DNA from: Wenyingzhuangia fucanilytica
GTDB lineage: Bacteria > Bacteroidota > Bacteroidia > Flavobacteriales > Flavobacteriaceae
Direction of reading: 5' to 3'
Assembly (NCBI RefSeq): GCF_001697185.1
Contig: NZ_CP014224.1
Location: forward strand, 1,116,001-1,180,000
DNA: 64,000 bases
Within the stretch, counting starts at the first letter, position 1; each line of letters starts with the position of its first letter. Under the pieces are notes generated by a model. It saw only the letters and a list, made by a program, of their open reading frames with translations, was not told the DNA's origin and did not search any database. The position numbers were made by a program, and so were the translations under genes. Below, piece by piece: positions 54,701 through 62,508 of this stretch.

Positions 54701-54854
54701 AACTTATAAAATCCAAAACTTTAGAGTATATGTAAATGCTCAAAATTTACTAACTATTAGTTCCTCTAGTTTTACAGGTATTGATCCTGAAAACCCTGGT
54801 TTTGGTTATCCTTTACCATTAACAATTACTTTAGGATTAAACATTTCACTTTAA
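51756..54854 (+). CDS. SusC-type TonB-dependent outer-membrane transporter
   Basis: A 1032-residue protein with a signal peptide (to about 18), an N-terminal CarboxypepD_reg domain (about 22-95: [23 protein letters not shown]) and the TonB box region just before the plug. The plug (about 115-225) has [19 protein letters not shown], and the SusC signature [14 protein letters not shown]...[32 protein letters not shown]. A 22-strand barrel ends at [11 protein letters not shown]. It imports fructo-oligosaccharides into the periplasm with its SusD partner, which follows after 17 bp. Confidence 0.96.
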   Translation: [1032 protein letters not shown]

Positions 54855-54871
54855 TTAAAAACTCAATAATC

Positions 54872-56566
54872 ATGAAAACGATTGTATATATATTTAGTTG
54901 TTTATTATTATTCACAACTGTGTCCTGCGAGGACTTTTTAGAAAACAAACCAAAGGGCGTATTGTCTGAAGAAGATGTTATTAATGCTGATAATGTGGAT
55001 GGTTTTATTACTTCAGCTTACGCTGCTTTAGGTAACGACCATTATGACACCCCATTTAGTTTGTGGCCATATGGAAATGTTAGAGCAGATGATGCTTATA
55101 AAGGAGGTAGTGGAACCAATGATATTCAAGCCTTTCACTTTTTTGAAATCTCAAATAATATTCGCACTGACTTTGCCGAATTAGACAAACTATGGTATAA
55201 TTACTATGTAGGGATTTCTAGAGCAAACAAAGCTATTGCAGCATTAAATCAGATTACAGAACAAGAATTCCCTCAAAAAAAATCAAGATTGGGTGAAATG
55301 CATTTTCTAAGAGGTCATTTTTACTTTATGCTTAAAATTATGTTTAAAAACATACCTTATGTAACTGAGGATACAGCCCCAGAAGAATATGGTTTGGTGT
55401 CAAACAGAGCATTAACTGACGATCAACTTTGGGAAAACATTGCTGCTGATTTTGAATTTGCAGCAAACAACACTCCACCTACCCAATCTCAAATAGGTCG
55501 TGTAAACCAATATGCTGCTTATTCATATTTGGCTAAAACAAGATTGTACCAGGCTTATGAACAAGATGAGGATTACAATGTAACTAATATCAATCAACAA
55601 ATACTACAAAAAGTAATTGATGCTACAGGTCAAGTTATAGGAACTTATTCTTTAGAAGCTGATTTTGGATTTAACTTTTTACCAGGTAGTTATGAAAACG
55701 GTTCTGAATCTGTGTTTGCTGTACAGTATTCAGATAATGATGGAACTTTGCATGGAAGATTAAATTTTGGAGATGTATTATCGGTACCACAAGGTTTGGG
55801 TTGTTGTGATTTTCATAAACCTAGTCAAAATTTAGTTAATGCCTTTAAAACTACTGCAGATGGATTGCCAATGTTTGACACTTTTAATGATACTGATTTA
55901 GATTATAATCAATTAAATAGTTTTGATGTAGATCCAAGATTATATCACACTGTAGCCATTCCTGGATTGCCTTTTAAATATGCAGAGGATTATATCTATG
56001 AAGAAAACTGGAACAGATCTCCTGGAACCTATGGATATTTTGCTTCTTTAAAAGAAAATGTACAACCTGATTGTGACTGTTTTATAAACATCGATCCTTT
56101 TTACGGAAATTCAAAAAACAGAATCCTAATTCGTTATGCTGATGTATTACTAATTAGAGCTGAAGCATTGATAGAAATGGGACAACATAATGAAGCTTTA
56201 CCAATCATTAATCAAATTAGAGCAAGAGCAGCTGCAAGTACAACTTTAACAGGTAGCTATACTTCAAACAATTTAATTAGTCAGTATGAAGATGGGGTAA
56301 ACTGTGTATGGAGTCAAGATTTTGCTCGCAAAGCTTTACGTTGGGAACGTAGATTAGAATTCGCCATGGAAGGTTACCGATTTTTTGATTTAGTTAGATG
56401 GGGAATTGCTTCAGAAACATTAAACGAATACTATGCTGAAGAGAAAACAAAAAGAGGATATTACCTAGATGCTGGTTTTGACAAAAACAAAGAAGAATTT
56501 TGCCCTATTCCTTTGGCACAAATTAATTTCAGTCAAGGTTTGTACAAACAAAATAAAAGATACTAA
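54872..56566 (+). CDS. SusD/RagB-type glycan-binding lipoprotein
   Basis: A 564-residue surface lipoprotein (signal ending VSCEDF, Cys19). SusD pattern: FLENKPKGVLSEEDVINADNVDGFITSAYAAL at the N-terminus, TPR-like helices with RANKAIAALNQI and GEMHFLRGHFYFML, RNILIRYADVLLIRAEALIEMG, and the C-terminal RALRWERRLEFAMEGYRFFDLVRWG. It forms the lid of the SusC barrel and captures fructan oligosaccharides. The specific sugar contacts cannot be read from sequence. Confidence 0.96.
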   Translation: MKTIVYIFSCLLLFTTVSCEDFLENKPKGVLSEEDVINADNVDGFITSAYAALGNDHYDTPFSLWPYGNVRADDAYKGGSGTNDIQAFHFFEISNNIRTDFAELDKLWYNYYVGISRANKAIAALNQITEQEFPQKKSRLGEMHFLRGHFYFMLKIMFKNIPYVTEDTAPEEYGLVSNRALTDDQLWENIAADFEFAANNTPPTQSQIGRVNQYAAYSYLAKTRLYQAYEQDEDYNVTNINQQILQKVIDATGQVIGTYSLEADFGFNFLPGSYENGSESVFAVQYSDNDGTLHGRLNFGDVLSVPQGLGCCDFHKPSQNLVNAFKTTADGLPMFDTFNDTDLDYNQLNSFDVDPRLYHTVAIPGLPFKYAEDYIYEENWNRSPGTYGYFASLKENVQPDCDCFINIDPFYGNSKNRILIRYADVLLIRAEALIEMGQHNEALPIINQIRARAAASTTLTGSYTSNNLISQYEDGVNCVWSQDFARKALRWERRLEFAMEGYRFFDLVRWGIASETLNEYYAEEKTKRGYYLDAGFDKNKEEFCPIPLAQINFSQGLYKQNKRY

Positions 56567-56584
56567 CTCTAAAAAAGCTAAACG

Positions 56585-57985
56585 ATGAAAAAAATAATAA
56601 ATAAACAAATAGGATTGCTGACTTGTGTCCTTCTATTTTTAGCGAGTCTTTTATCAGCTTGTGAAGACAACTTTGATGAATCTGCTTTTGTTACCAATGT
56701 TTCGGTAAACATCAATTCGTTTACTGTAAATAATATCAGTGCAGAAATCAATAATCAGGAAAGTAAGATAACAGCTACGCTACCTTATGGAACAGATATT
56801 ACAGCTATTGTACCCGAAATTACTATTCCAAACGGAACTACTATTATCCCTAAAATAGGAACGAGTATTGATTTTAGTAATACTGTAACTTATAATGTTT
56901 ATGGTGGAAATATCTTTAAAAAATATGCGGTTAACGTTAGTACTCAAAAACCCATTACAAGTTTTAAGATTGGAGAACTTTCTGCAAGTATCAATCATAA
57001 TTCAAAAGTTATTGCGCTTACCATGCCTGAAGGCACTGATCTTACAGCATTGCAACCTACCCTTGAATTATCTGAAGGAGTGACTGCTAGTATTACCTCT
57101 GGTAGCACTATTGATTTTTCTAGCCCAGTAAAATTCAATGTAATTTCAACAGGATTAACAGAAGAATATACAGTAAATATTACGACTCCTCTTAGTGGAC
57201 CTGTTATTGCCTTTTTAGGAACATCGGCTTCTAAACAAGCAATCTCAAATTTAGATGAAATTGCTGCATCAGACTGGTTGTTTGCCAACTACTCAGGAGC
57301 TCAGTACATTTCTTTTACAGATATTAAAAACGGAGCTTCTTTAGAAGGTATTGATGTTATTTGGTGGCATTATGATGAAGCTACTAGTCTACCAACTATT
57401 GCTTTAGATGCCAGTGTTACAACTGCATTAAAAACATATCAAACTAATGGAGGTAACTTATTATTAACCACATTTGCCTCTCAATATGTAGAAGCATTGA
57501 ATATTGTTCCTTCAGGTAAAGGGCCTAATAATGTTTTTGGAGATTTTCCGCCAAATGGGTTTGTAGATGGTAATTCATGGGGAATGTCATTTGTAAGTCA
57601 TGAAGATCATCCTATCTTTTTGGGGTTAGACACTTTTGCTACAGGAAAAGCCAATTTATTAGAAGCAGGAACATTTAGATTAAACCATACTGCATGGTGG
57701 TTTTTACCAGATTGGGGAGGGTATAATGATGGTGCTGGATGGAGAGAACAAACCGGAGGAAATAATCTAGCTAGTGAAGCATGGGATGATGGATTAAACG
57801 GTCGTGTAACCATTGCTGAATTCCCTGGAGGTGCTTCAGATATCAAAACAGTTGTTATTTCTATGGGAGCTTATGATTGGTATAACGAAGATGACAGCAG
57901 TGGAACACCAAGTCAAGCCAATGGTTTTATTGATAATATCAAACTTTTAACAGCAAATAGTCTAAACTATTTAGCAGATAATTAA
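56585..57985 (+). CDS. Surface glycan-binding lipoprotein with DUF4960 domain
   Basis: A 466-residue lipoprotein (signal ending LLSACEDN, Cys26). Two DUF5018/Ig-like modules (about 36-120 and 121-205) share the pattern I-x-A-T/L-x-P-x-G-T-D-(I/L)-T. The C-terminal domain (about 208-466) begins PVIAFLGTSA and includes IDVIWWHYDEAT, GGNLLLTTFASQYVEAL and GAYDWYNEDD; I take this as DUF4960. Its place after SusD is that of the levan-binding surface protein of the B. thetaiotaomicron locus. It should hold fructan at the cell surface. A paralog of the last domain is exported by T9SS at 60882-62147. Gaps to neighbours are 18 and 12 bp. Confidence 0.82.
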   Translation: MKKIINKQIGLLTCVLLFLASLLSACEDNFDESAFVTNVSVNINSFTVNNISAEINNQESKITATLPYGTDITAIVPEITIPNGTTIIPKIGTSIDFSNTVTYNVYGGNIFKKYAVNVSTQKPITSFKIGELSASINHNSKVIALTMPEGTDLTALQPTLELSEGVTASITSGSTIDFSSPVKFNVISTGLTEEYTVNITTPLSGPVIAFLGTSASKQAISNLDEIAASDWLFANYSGAQYISFTDIKNGASLEGIDVIWWHYDEATSLPTIALDASVTTALKTYQTNGGNLLLTTFASQYVEALNIVPSGKGPNNVFGDFPPNGFVDGNSWGMSFVSHEDHPIFLGLDTFATGKANLLEAGTFRLNHTAWWFLPDWGGYNDGAGWREQTGGNNLASEAWDDGLNGRVTIAEFPGGASDIKTVVISMGAYDWYNEDDSSGTPSQANGFIDNIKLLTANSLNYLADN

Positions 57986-57997
57986 AATTTAAAAAAG

Positions 57998-59557
57998 ATG
58001 AACTTAACTAATAAAATATTTATATACCTATCCGTGTTTAGCATTTTAGCTTGCTCAAATGATGATGACGCATTTACTCAAGTCCCTGTAGACCCAGGGA
58101 CTCAAACAAACGTATATCCATTGCCACCAGAACAATGGTTAGGAGAAACAGATCCTTACTACACCTCTGGTTATGTAGGAGATATTATGCCTTACTATAA
58201 CGATGGTAAATTTAATTTATTCTTTTTACACGATGCCAAAACAAAACCTGCTGGTAAAGGGTTTCATGATATACATAACTTTGAAACAACTAATTTTACA
58301 GAGTTTAATTATAAAGGTAGAATGATTCCTTATGGAGTTTCAGATGAGCCTGATTTTGGAGTAGGAACAGGTTCTGTGGTTAAAGTTGGAGATACCTATT
58401 ATTTTTACTATACAGGTCATAATGGAAACACTCCTTTTGTTCAAAATAACCCTAGAGAAAGTGTTTTGTGTGCTACGAGTACAGATTTAGAAAATTGGAC
58501 TAAAATAGATGACTTTAAGATAACTGCTCCTGCTGGTTATACTGATTTTGACTTTAGAGACCCACATGTATTCTATAATGAAGAAGATGGGAAATATTGG
58601 ATGTTGATGTCTACACAAACAGACCCTGCCAGAAAAGCTGTCGTTTTATTATTTACTTCTGATGATCCTGCAACAAATAATTGGACAGTACAAAACCCTA
58701 TTTACACCACCACTCCACAAGAAAACTATTTAATGCTAGAATGTGCAGATATTTTTAAAATGGGAGCCTATTGGTATTTAATCTTTTCAGAAAACTGGAG
58801 TAATCATACAGGCACACATTATAGAATTGCAAATTCTCCTAACGGACCATGGACAACACCTACTATAGATCGTTTTGATGGAAGTTATTTATATGCAGCC
58901 AAAACTGCTTCTGACGGAAACAAACGTTACTTGTTTGGTTGGACTGCTAGAAAGTCACCAGAAAACAATACAGGAAATAAAGAATGGGGGGGGAATATTG
59001 TTACTCATGAAATTATTCAGAATAACGATGGTACATTAAATGTCAAACAACCTGAAGGTATTGTTCCAGTTTACACAAACAATGCAACGATAACTGTGGA
59101 AAACACAGTTGGTACTGTTACACAAAGCAACAATACTTTTACTTTAGATGGAACTTCTAATGATGCACTTGTTACTTTTAATAGTTTAAAAAAATCAAAT
59201 CATATTGATTTTAAAATTGAGATGCAATCTAATGGAGATTTTGGAGTTTTATTAAATCATGACCCTGAAAATAATACAGCTTTTAAAATTGCTTTTGAAC
59301 CTGGTTTTAACAGAGTAGCAGCTTACAATGTTAATGATGGAAATGATTTATATCTAAACCATGTCCCTTTTAATTTTACTGCTAATACTGAATACAAAGT
59401 CAGCATTACCACAAATGAAGATATTTGTGTGCTTTATATTAACGATGAGGTTGCATTTAGCAATAGATTATATGATGTTACAGGAAAAAAGTGGAGTTTT
59501 TTTAGTGAAAACAATCAAACTGTATTCTCAAACTTAACCTTAAAAAATCCTTATTAA
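57998..59557 (+). CDS. Divergent GH32 glycoside hydrolase lipoprotein, possible endo-levanase/inulinase
   Basis: A 519-residue lipoprotein (signal ending SILACSNDDD). The GH32 propeller is present but the first motif is changed: GYVGDIMPYYNDGKFNLFFLHD replaces WMNDPNG, keeping the nucleophile Asp. The RDP motif (FDFRDPHVFYNEEDGKYWML) and acid/base motif (MLECADIFKMGAYWYLIFSE) are intact. The C-terminal beta-sandwich (about 355-519) is complete. Its location directly after the surface glycan-binding gene suggests a surface enzyme that cuts long fructan chains before import, like BT1760 of B. thetaiotaomicron; endo activity is inferred. The stop is one base before the fructokinase start. Confidence 0.87.
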   Translation: MNLTNKIFIYLSVFSILACSNDDDAFTQVPVDPGTQTNVYPLPPEQWLGETDPYYTSGYVGDIMPYYNDGKFNLFFLHDAKTKPAGKGFHDIHNFETTNFTEFNYKGRMIPYGVSDEPDFGVGTGSVVKVGDTYYFYYTGHNGNTPFVQNNPRESVLCATSTDLENWTKIDDFKITAPAGYTDFDFRDPHVFYNEEDGKYWMLMSTQTDPARKAVVLLFTSDDPATNNWTVQNPIYTTTPQENYLMLECADIFKMGAYWYLIFSENWSNHTGTHYRIANSPNGPWTTPTIDRFDGSYLYAAKTASDGNKRYLFGWTARKSPENNTGNKEWGGNIVTHEIIQNNDGTLNVKQPEGIVPVYTNNATITVENTVGTVTQSNNTFTLDGTSNDALVTFNSLKKSNHIDFKIEMQSNGDFGVLLNHDPENNTAFKIAFEPGFNRVAAYNVNDGNDLYLNHVPFNFTANTEYKVSITTNEDICVLYINDEVAFSNRLYDVTGKKWSFFSENNQTVFSNLTLKNPY

Positions 59558-59558
59558 T

Positions 59559-60464
59559 ATGTTTCATAATAAAGACCTAAAATTTGTTAGCTACGGCGAA
59601 GTATTGTTTGATGTTTTTAAAACTGCTAAAAAAATTGGTGGAGCCCCTTTAAATTTAGCCTTAAGAATTAAATCTTTTGGTTTTCCTGTAACTATGATTA
59701 GTGCTGTGGGTAATGATAAGGATGGAAGTACTCTTGTCGACTATATTAATAATCATGGAATAAACACTTCGGGAATTATTATAAAAAACAACTATGATAC
59801 CGGAGTTGTTATAGTAGAACTTAGTAAGAGTGGTTCTGCTACCTATACTATTGAGTATCCATCAGCATGGGATAAAATAGAAATTAACCAAAGTCTAAAA
59901 AATATTGTTTCCTCTTCTGATGTTTTCTTATATGGAAGCTTGGCTTGTCGAGATGAAGTTTCTAGAACAACACTATATAGTTTGTTAGAAAATAATAAAT
60001 CTTATAAAGTATTTGACGTTAATTTAAGAGCTCCACATTACAAAATAGATACTTTAAACAAATTAATGAGTCATGCTGATTTTATTAAGTTTAATGATGA
60101 AGAATTATTAGAAATTTCTGCAGAACTAGGTTCAACCTCAAAATCTATTGAAGAAAATATTCACTTCATTTCTCAATACACTAATACTGATTCTATTTGT
60201 GTTACAAAAGGGAAACATGGAGCAGTGTTATTGTGGAAAGGTATTTTGTATTATAATGCTGGTTTTTTAATAAAAGTAATTGATACTGTTGGAGCCGGTG
60301 ATTCTTTTTTAGCTTCGTTAATTACGCAGTTACTGAGTAACGGAAACCCACAAAAAGCAATTGATTTTGCTTGTGCAGTAGGTTCTATTGTAGCAGGACA
60401 CGAAGGTGCTAACCCAGAGATTAAAGAAGAAGATATTTACCGTTTTTTATATCCTCAACAATAA
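59559..60464 (+). CDS. PfkB family carbohydrate kinase, probable fructokinase
   Basis: A 301-residue cytoplasmic ribokinase-family enzyme. PfkB signature 1 is GGAPLNLALRIKSFGFPVTMISAVGNDKDG (about 27-56). Signature 2 is VIDTVGAGDSFLASLITQLL, with the catalytic Asp of GAGD (about 246-265). ATP-binding residues lie in SICVTKGKHGAVLL. In this locus it most likely phosphorylates fructose brought in by the MFS porter. It is the last gene of the operon; a terminator follows 25 bp after the stop. Confidence 0.92.
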   Translation: MFHNKDLKFVSYGEVLFDVFKTAKKIGGAPLNLALRIKSFGFPVTMISAVGNDKDGSTLVDYINNHGINTSGIIIKNNYDTGVVIVELSKSGSATYTIEYPSAWDKIEINQSLKNIVSSSDVFLYGSLACRDEVSRTTLYSLLENNKSYKVFDVNLRAPHYKIDTLNKLMSHADFIKFNDEELLEISAELGSTSKSIEENIHFISQYTNTDSICVTKGKHGAVLLWKGILYYNAGFLIKVIDTVGAGDSFLASLITQLLSNGNPQKAIDFACAVGSIVAGHEGANPEIKEEDIYRFLYPQQ

Positions 60465-60489
60465 AAAATAATTATAAGTTTTAATACTA

Positions 60490-60526
60490 AAAGGCATCTA
60501 AGAATAAACTTAGATGCCTTTTTTTA
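60490..60526 (+). terminator. Terminator of the fructan operon
   Basis: aaaggcatctaag / cttagatgccttttttt, a 12-bp stem with T-run, directly after the fructokinase gene. It closes the transporter-to-kinase operon. Confidence 0.93.
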
Positions 60527-60659
60527 TAAATATAAATTGCGTACTACTAAAAAAAAACATTTAATTCTCTGCTAATTTATTTAATCATTCCTAATATTTT
60601 ATTACTCTTTTAATTATATAATCAATCATATTAAGTTTAGACTTACTACACAAAACATA

Positions 60660-60689
60660 GTGTAACTAAATTATAAGTATTGGTTACAT
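60660..60689 (+). promoter_or_regulatory. Putative HTCS operator before the T9SS DUF4960-like gene
   Basis: TGTAAC at 60661-60666 and GTTACAT at 60683-60689 repeat the first two half-sites at 48623 and 48645 with identical spacing (22 bp between starts). The third copy is absent here. Downstream, TTTGAAACA occurs at 60792-60800 and also at 48757-48765, 107-110 bp beyond the second site in both places, a possible shared core promoter part. The remaining 417-bp gap (60465-60881) shows only the operon terminator and AT-rich DNA. Confidence 0.55.
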
Positions 60690-60881
60690 GGCTATAATTT
60701 AAAATTAAAAAAAGATTAAAAAAATCGTATAAACCAACATATACAGTGGGGTCTTTACATATTGTCGATCTACTTATCAAATTCTTATTAGTTTGAAACA
60801 AATACAAAATAAGCTTTCCTTGATAGTTAATAGTTTAGGAGGTAATAAAACTATTATTAATAAACTTTAAATTATACTATA

Positions 60882-62147
60882 ATGAAAACTATTACTTTAA
60901 AATTAATTGCTATCTTTTTTTTACTACAATGCTACAATTCGAAAGCACAATCTAAGAGCATCGCTTTTTTAGGACAAGCGCCTACTTATAATGATAATAT
61001 CCCTGCTGCTGCTGATGGATTTACTTATGATGACGATAGAGCGGCTGCTGTTTGGTTTATGGAAGTTTTTATTCCGTCACAAGCAGATATTAGTGGAGCA
61101 TATTTTTCATTTCAAGATGTAGCTGAAGGTGCTGATATCAGTAGCTATGATGCTATTTGGATACAAAGTGATGGAGCAACTTATCCTGAACGTTTAAATG
61201 ATTGGCCTAGAGGAACTACTGAAGGAGATGGTGTTACAAGACACTGTGTAATTAAAGAAACTGGTTTTGAATGGAATGGTGGTGATGCTGCATGTATTGC
61301 TTTAGAAGATGCTTTTATTAGTAGTATTCGTTCTTTTTATGAAGCTGGAGGAAATATCTTTTTAGGAAACTATGCTGGAAAAGCTTTAGAGGTTATTGGA
61401 ACTTTTGATGGATTAACAGATTCTGGGGAATATAGACCTAATCAAACTTTTGGTGATGTTACTGTAAATGCTGCGAATACTGCAGGTGGATGGAGTACTA
61501 ACTGGAGTGGTGATTCTTTAAGTTCATATATTTTAGACATTACAACTGCCGAAGCTACTTGTTCTTTTTCTACACAATCTATTGAGTTTTTATCTGCTGA
61601 CACTGAAAAGAAAAATCGTGCATGCCAATACAATTTAGATTTTGGAAGAATTTATGATGATGTTGGTGGAACAATTGCTGATAGAAGAACGGAATTTGAA
61701 AGTACTTTGAATGCAGAAATATTATTAGACAATTGTGATGGAAATGAAATCCAGGGAGCTCAATTCAATCCAAGAACAGGTGGACACGGAACTATAGTTT
61801 GGTACGGATCTGGAGTATATGATTGGTATGCTCCAGGAACAGGAAACAACAATAATGTTAAGTTGTTAACTAAAAACACCTTAGCTAGCCTGGCAGGTGT
61901 TACTTTAAAGACTAATGATATTAACTATAATGATGATATTTCTATATATCCAAATCCTGTAGTTAATTATTTAAAAATCAATTATACAGGAAGAATTAAA
62001 TCGGAGATATACGATTTAAGCGGCAGAAAAATATTAGTAACTACTTCTAAAAAGGTAAATTTTAGCGATTATGCAAATGGTATTTATATTCTTAGAGTGA
62101 CTGATATTGATTCTAAGAAAACTTATTTTTCTAAAATTATAAAATAA
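60882..62147 (+). CDS. T9SS-exported DUF4960-like protein, paralog of the surface glycan-binding protein
   Basis: A 421-residue protein with a signal peptide (about 1-22, ending SKAQ). The body (about 25-345) matches the C-terminal domain of the lipoprotein at 56585-57985: SIAFLGQAP, YDAIWIQSDGATYP, GGNIFLGNYAGKALEVIG, and VYDWYAPGTGNNNNVKLLTKNTLASLAG, against AYDWY...IDNIKLLTANSLNYLA there. The C-terminus ISIYPNPVVNYLKINYTG...ANGIYILRVTDIDSKKTYFSKIIK is a T9SS type A sorting domain. I infer a fructan-binding protein that is released or attached to the surface by T9SS, under the same regulator as the main operon. Confidence 0.8.
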   Translation: MKTITLKLIAIFFLLQCYNSKAQSKSIAFLGQAPTYNDNIPAAADGFTYDDDRAAAVWFMEVFIPSQADISGAYFSFQDVAEGADISSYDAIWIQSDGATYPERLNDWPRGTTEGDGVTRHCVIKETGFEWNGGDAACIALEDAFISSIRSFYEAGGNIFLGNYAGKALEVIGTFDGLTDSGEYRPNQTFGDVTVNAANTAGGWSTNWSGDSLSSYILDITTAEATCSFSTQSIEFLSADTEKKNRACQYNLDFGRIYDDVGGTIADRRTEFESTLNAEILLDNCDGNEIQGAQFNPRTGGHGTIVWYGSGVYDWYAPGTGNNNNVKLLTKNTLASLAGVTLKTNDINYNDDISIYPNPVVNYLKINYTGRIKSEIYDLSGRKILVTTSKKVNFSDYANGIYILRVTDIDSKKTYFSKIIK

Positions 62148-62176
62148 TATATCCTCTTAATATTTTTAATTAGACT

Positions 62177-62211
62177 AAACGATACATCAATAATTAGGTG
62201 TATCGTTTTTT
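62177..62211 (+). terminator. Rho-independent terminator
   Basis: aaacgatacatc / ggtgtatcgttttttat with one mismatch near the loop and a T-run, 30 bp after the DUF4960-like gene. Confidence 0.82.
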
Positions 62212-62277
62212 ATATATACAAATAAAGGATCAATGGGATCAAGGATCAATCCCAAAAGTTGTGTTTTGATATATAAT

Positions 62278-62309
62278 AAAAAAAGCTCTCAAATTTCTTT
62301 GAGAGCTTT
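62278..62309 (-). terminator. Terminator of the tRNA-Asp gene
   Basis: On the minus strand aaagctctcaaa / tttgagagctttttt forms a stem with T-run immediately after the tRNA 3' end. Confidence 0.9.
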
Positions 62310-62311
62310 CG

Positions 62312-62385
62312 CGGTCTGGACGGGACTCGAACCCGCGACCCCCTGCGTGACAGGCAGGTATTCTAACCAGCTGAACTACCAGACC
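62312..62385 (-). tRNA. tRNA-Asp (anticodon GTC)
   Basis: Read on the minus strand, the acceptor GGTCTGG (62385-62379) pairs with CCAGACC before the discriminator G at 62312. The D arm contains AGCTGGTTAGAAT, the anticodon loop is CTGTCAC with anticodon GTC, and the T arm contains GGTTCGAGTCC. The gene is 74 nt long; CCA is not encoded. A terminator follows directly. Confidence 0.97.
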
Positions 62386-62449
62386 GTTGCTGTTAGCGGT
62401 GGCAAATATACAACCTTTTTATAGTTGTGCAATAAAAAATCAAAACTTT

Positions 62450-62484
62450 TTTCAAAAAAAATAGCGGTGTAAAAAACACCGCTA
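62450..62484 (-). terminator. Terminator of the acyl-CoA dehydrogenase gene
   Basis: Arms tagcggtgt (62462-62470) and acaccgcta (62476-62484) with a T-run after them on the minus strand, 24 bp beyond the stop codon. Confidence 0.9.
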
Positions 62485-62508
62485 CCTATCTATTTCATTA
62501 AGAAAAGC

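Noticed and set aside
62233-62424. Plus-strand open frame across the tRNA region
   Set aside because: It runs through tRNA-Asp and its terminator in antisense and has no protein-family features.
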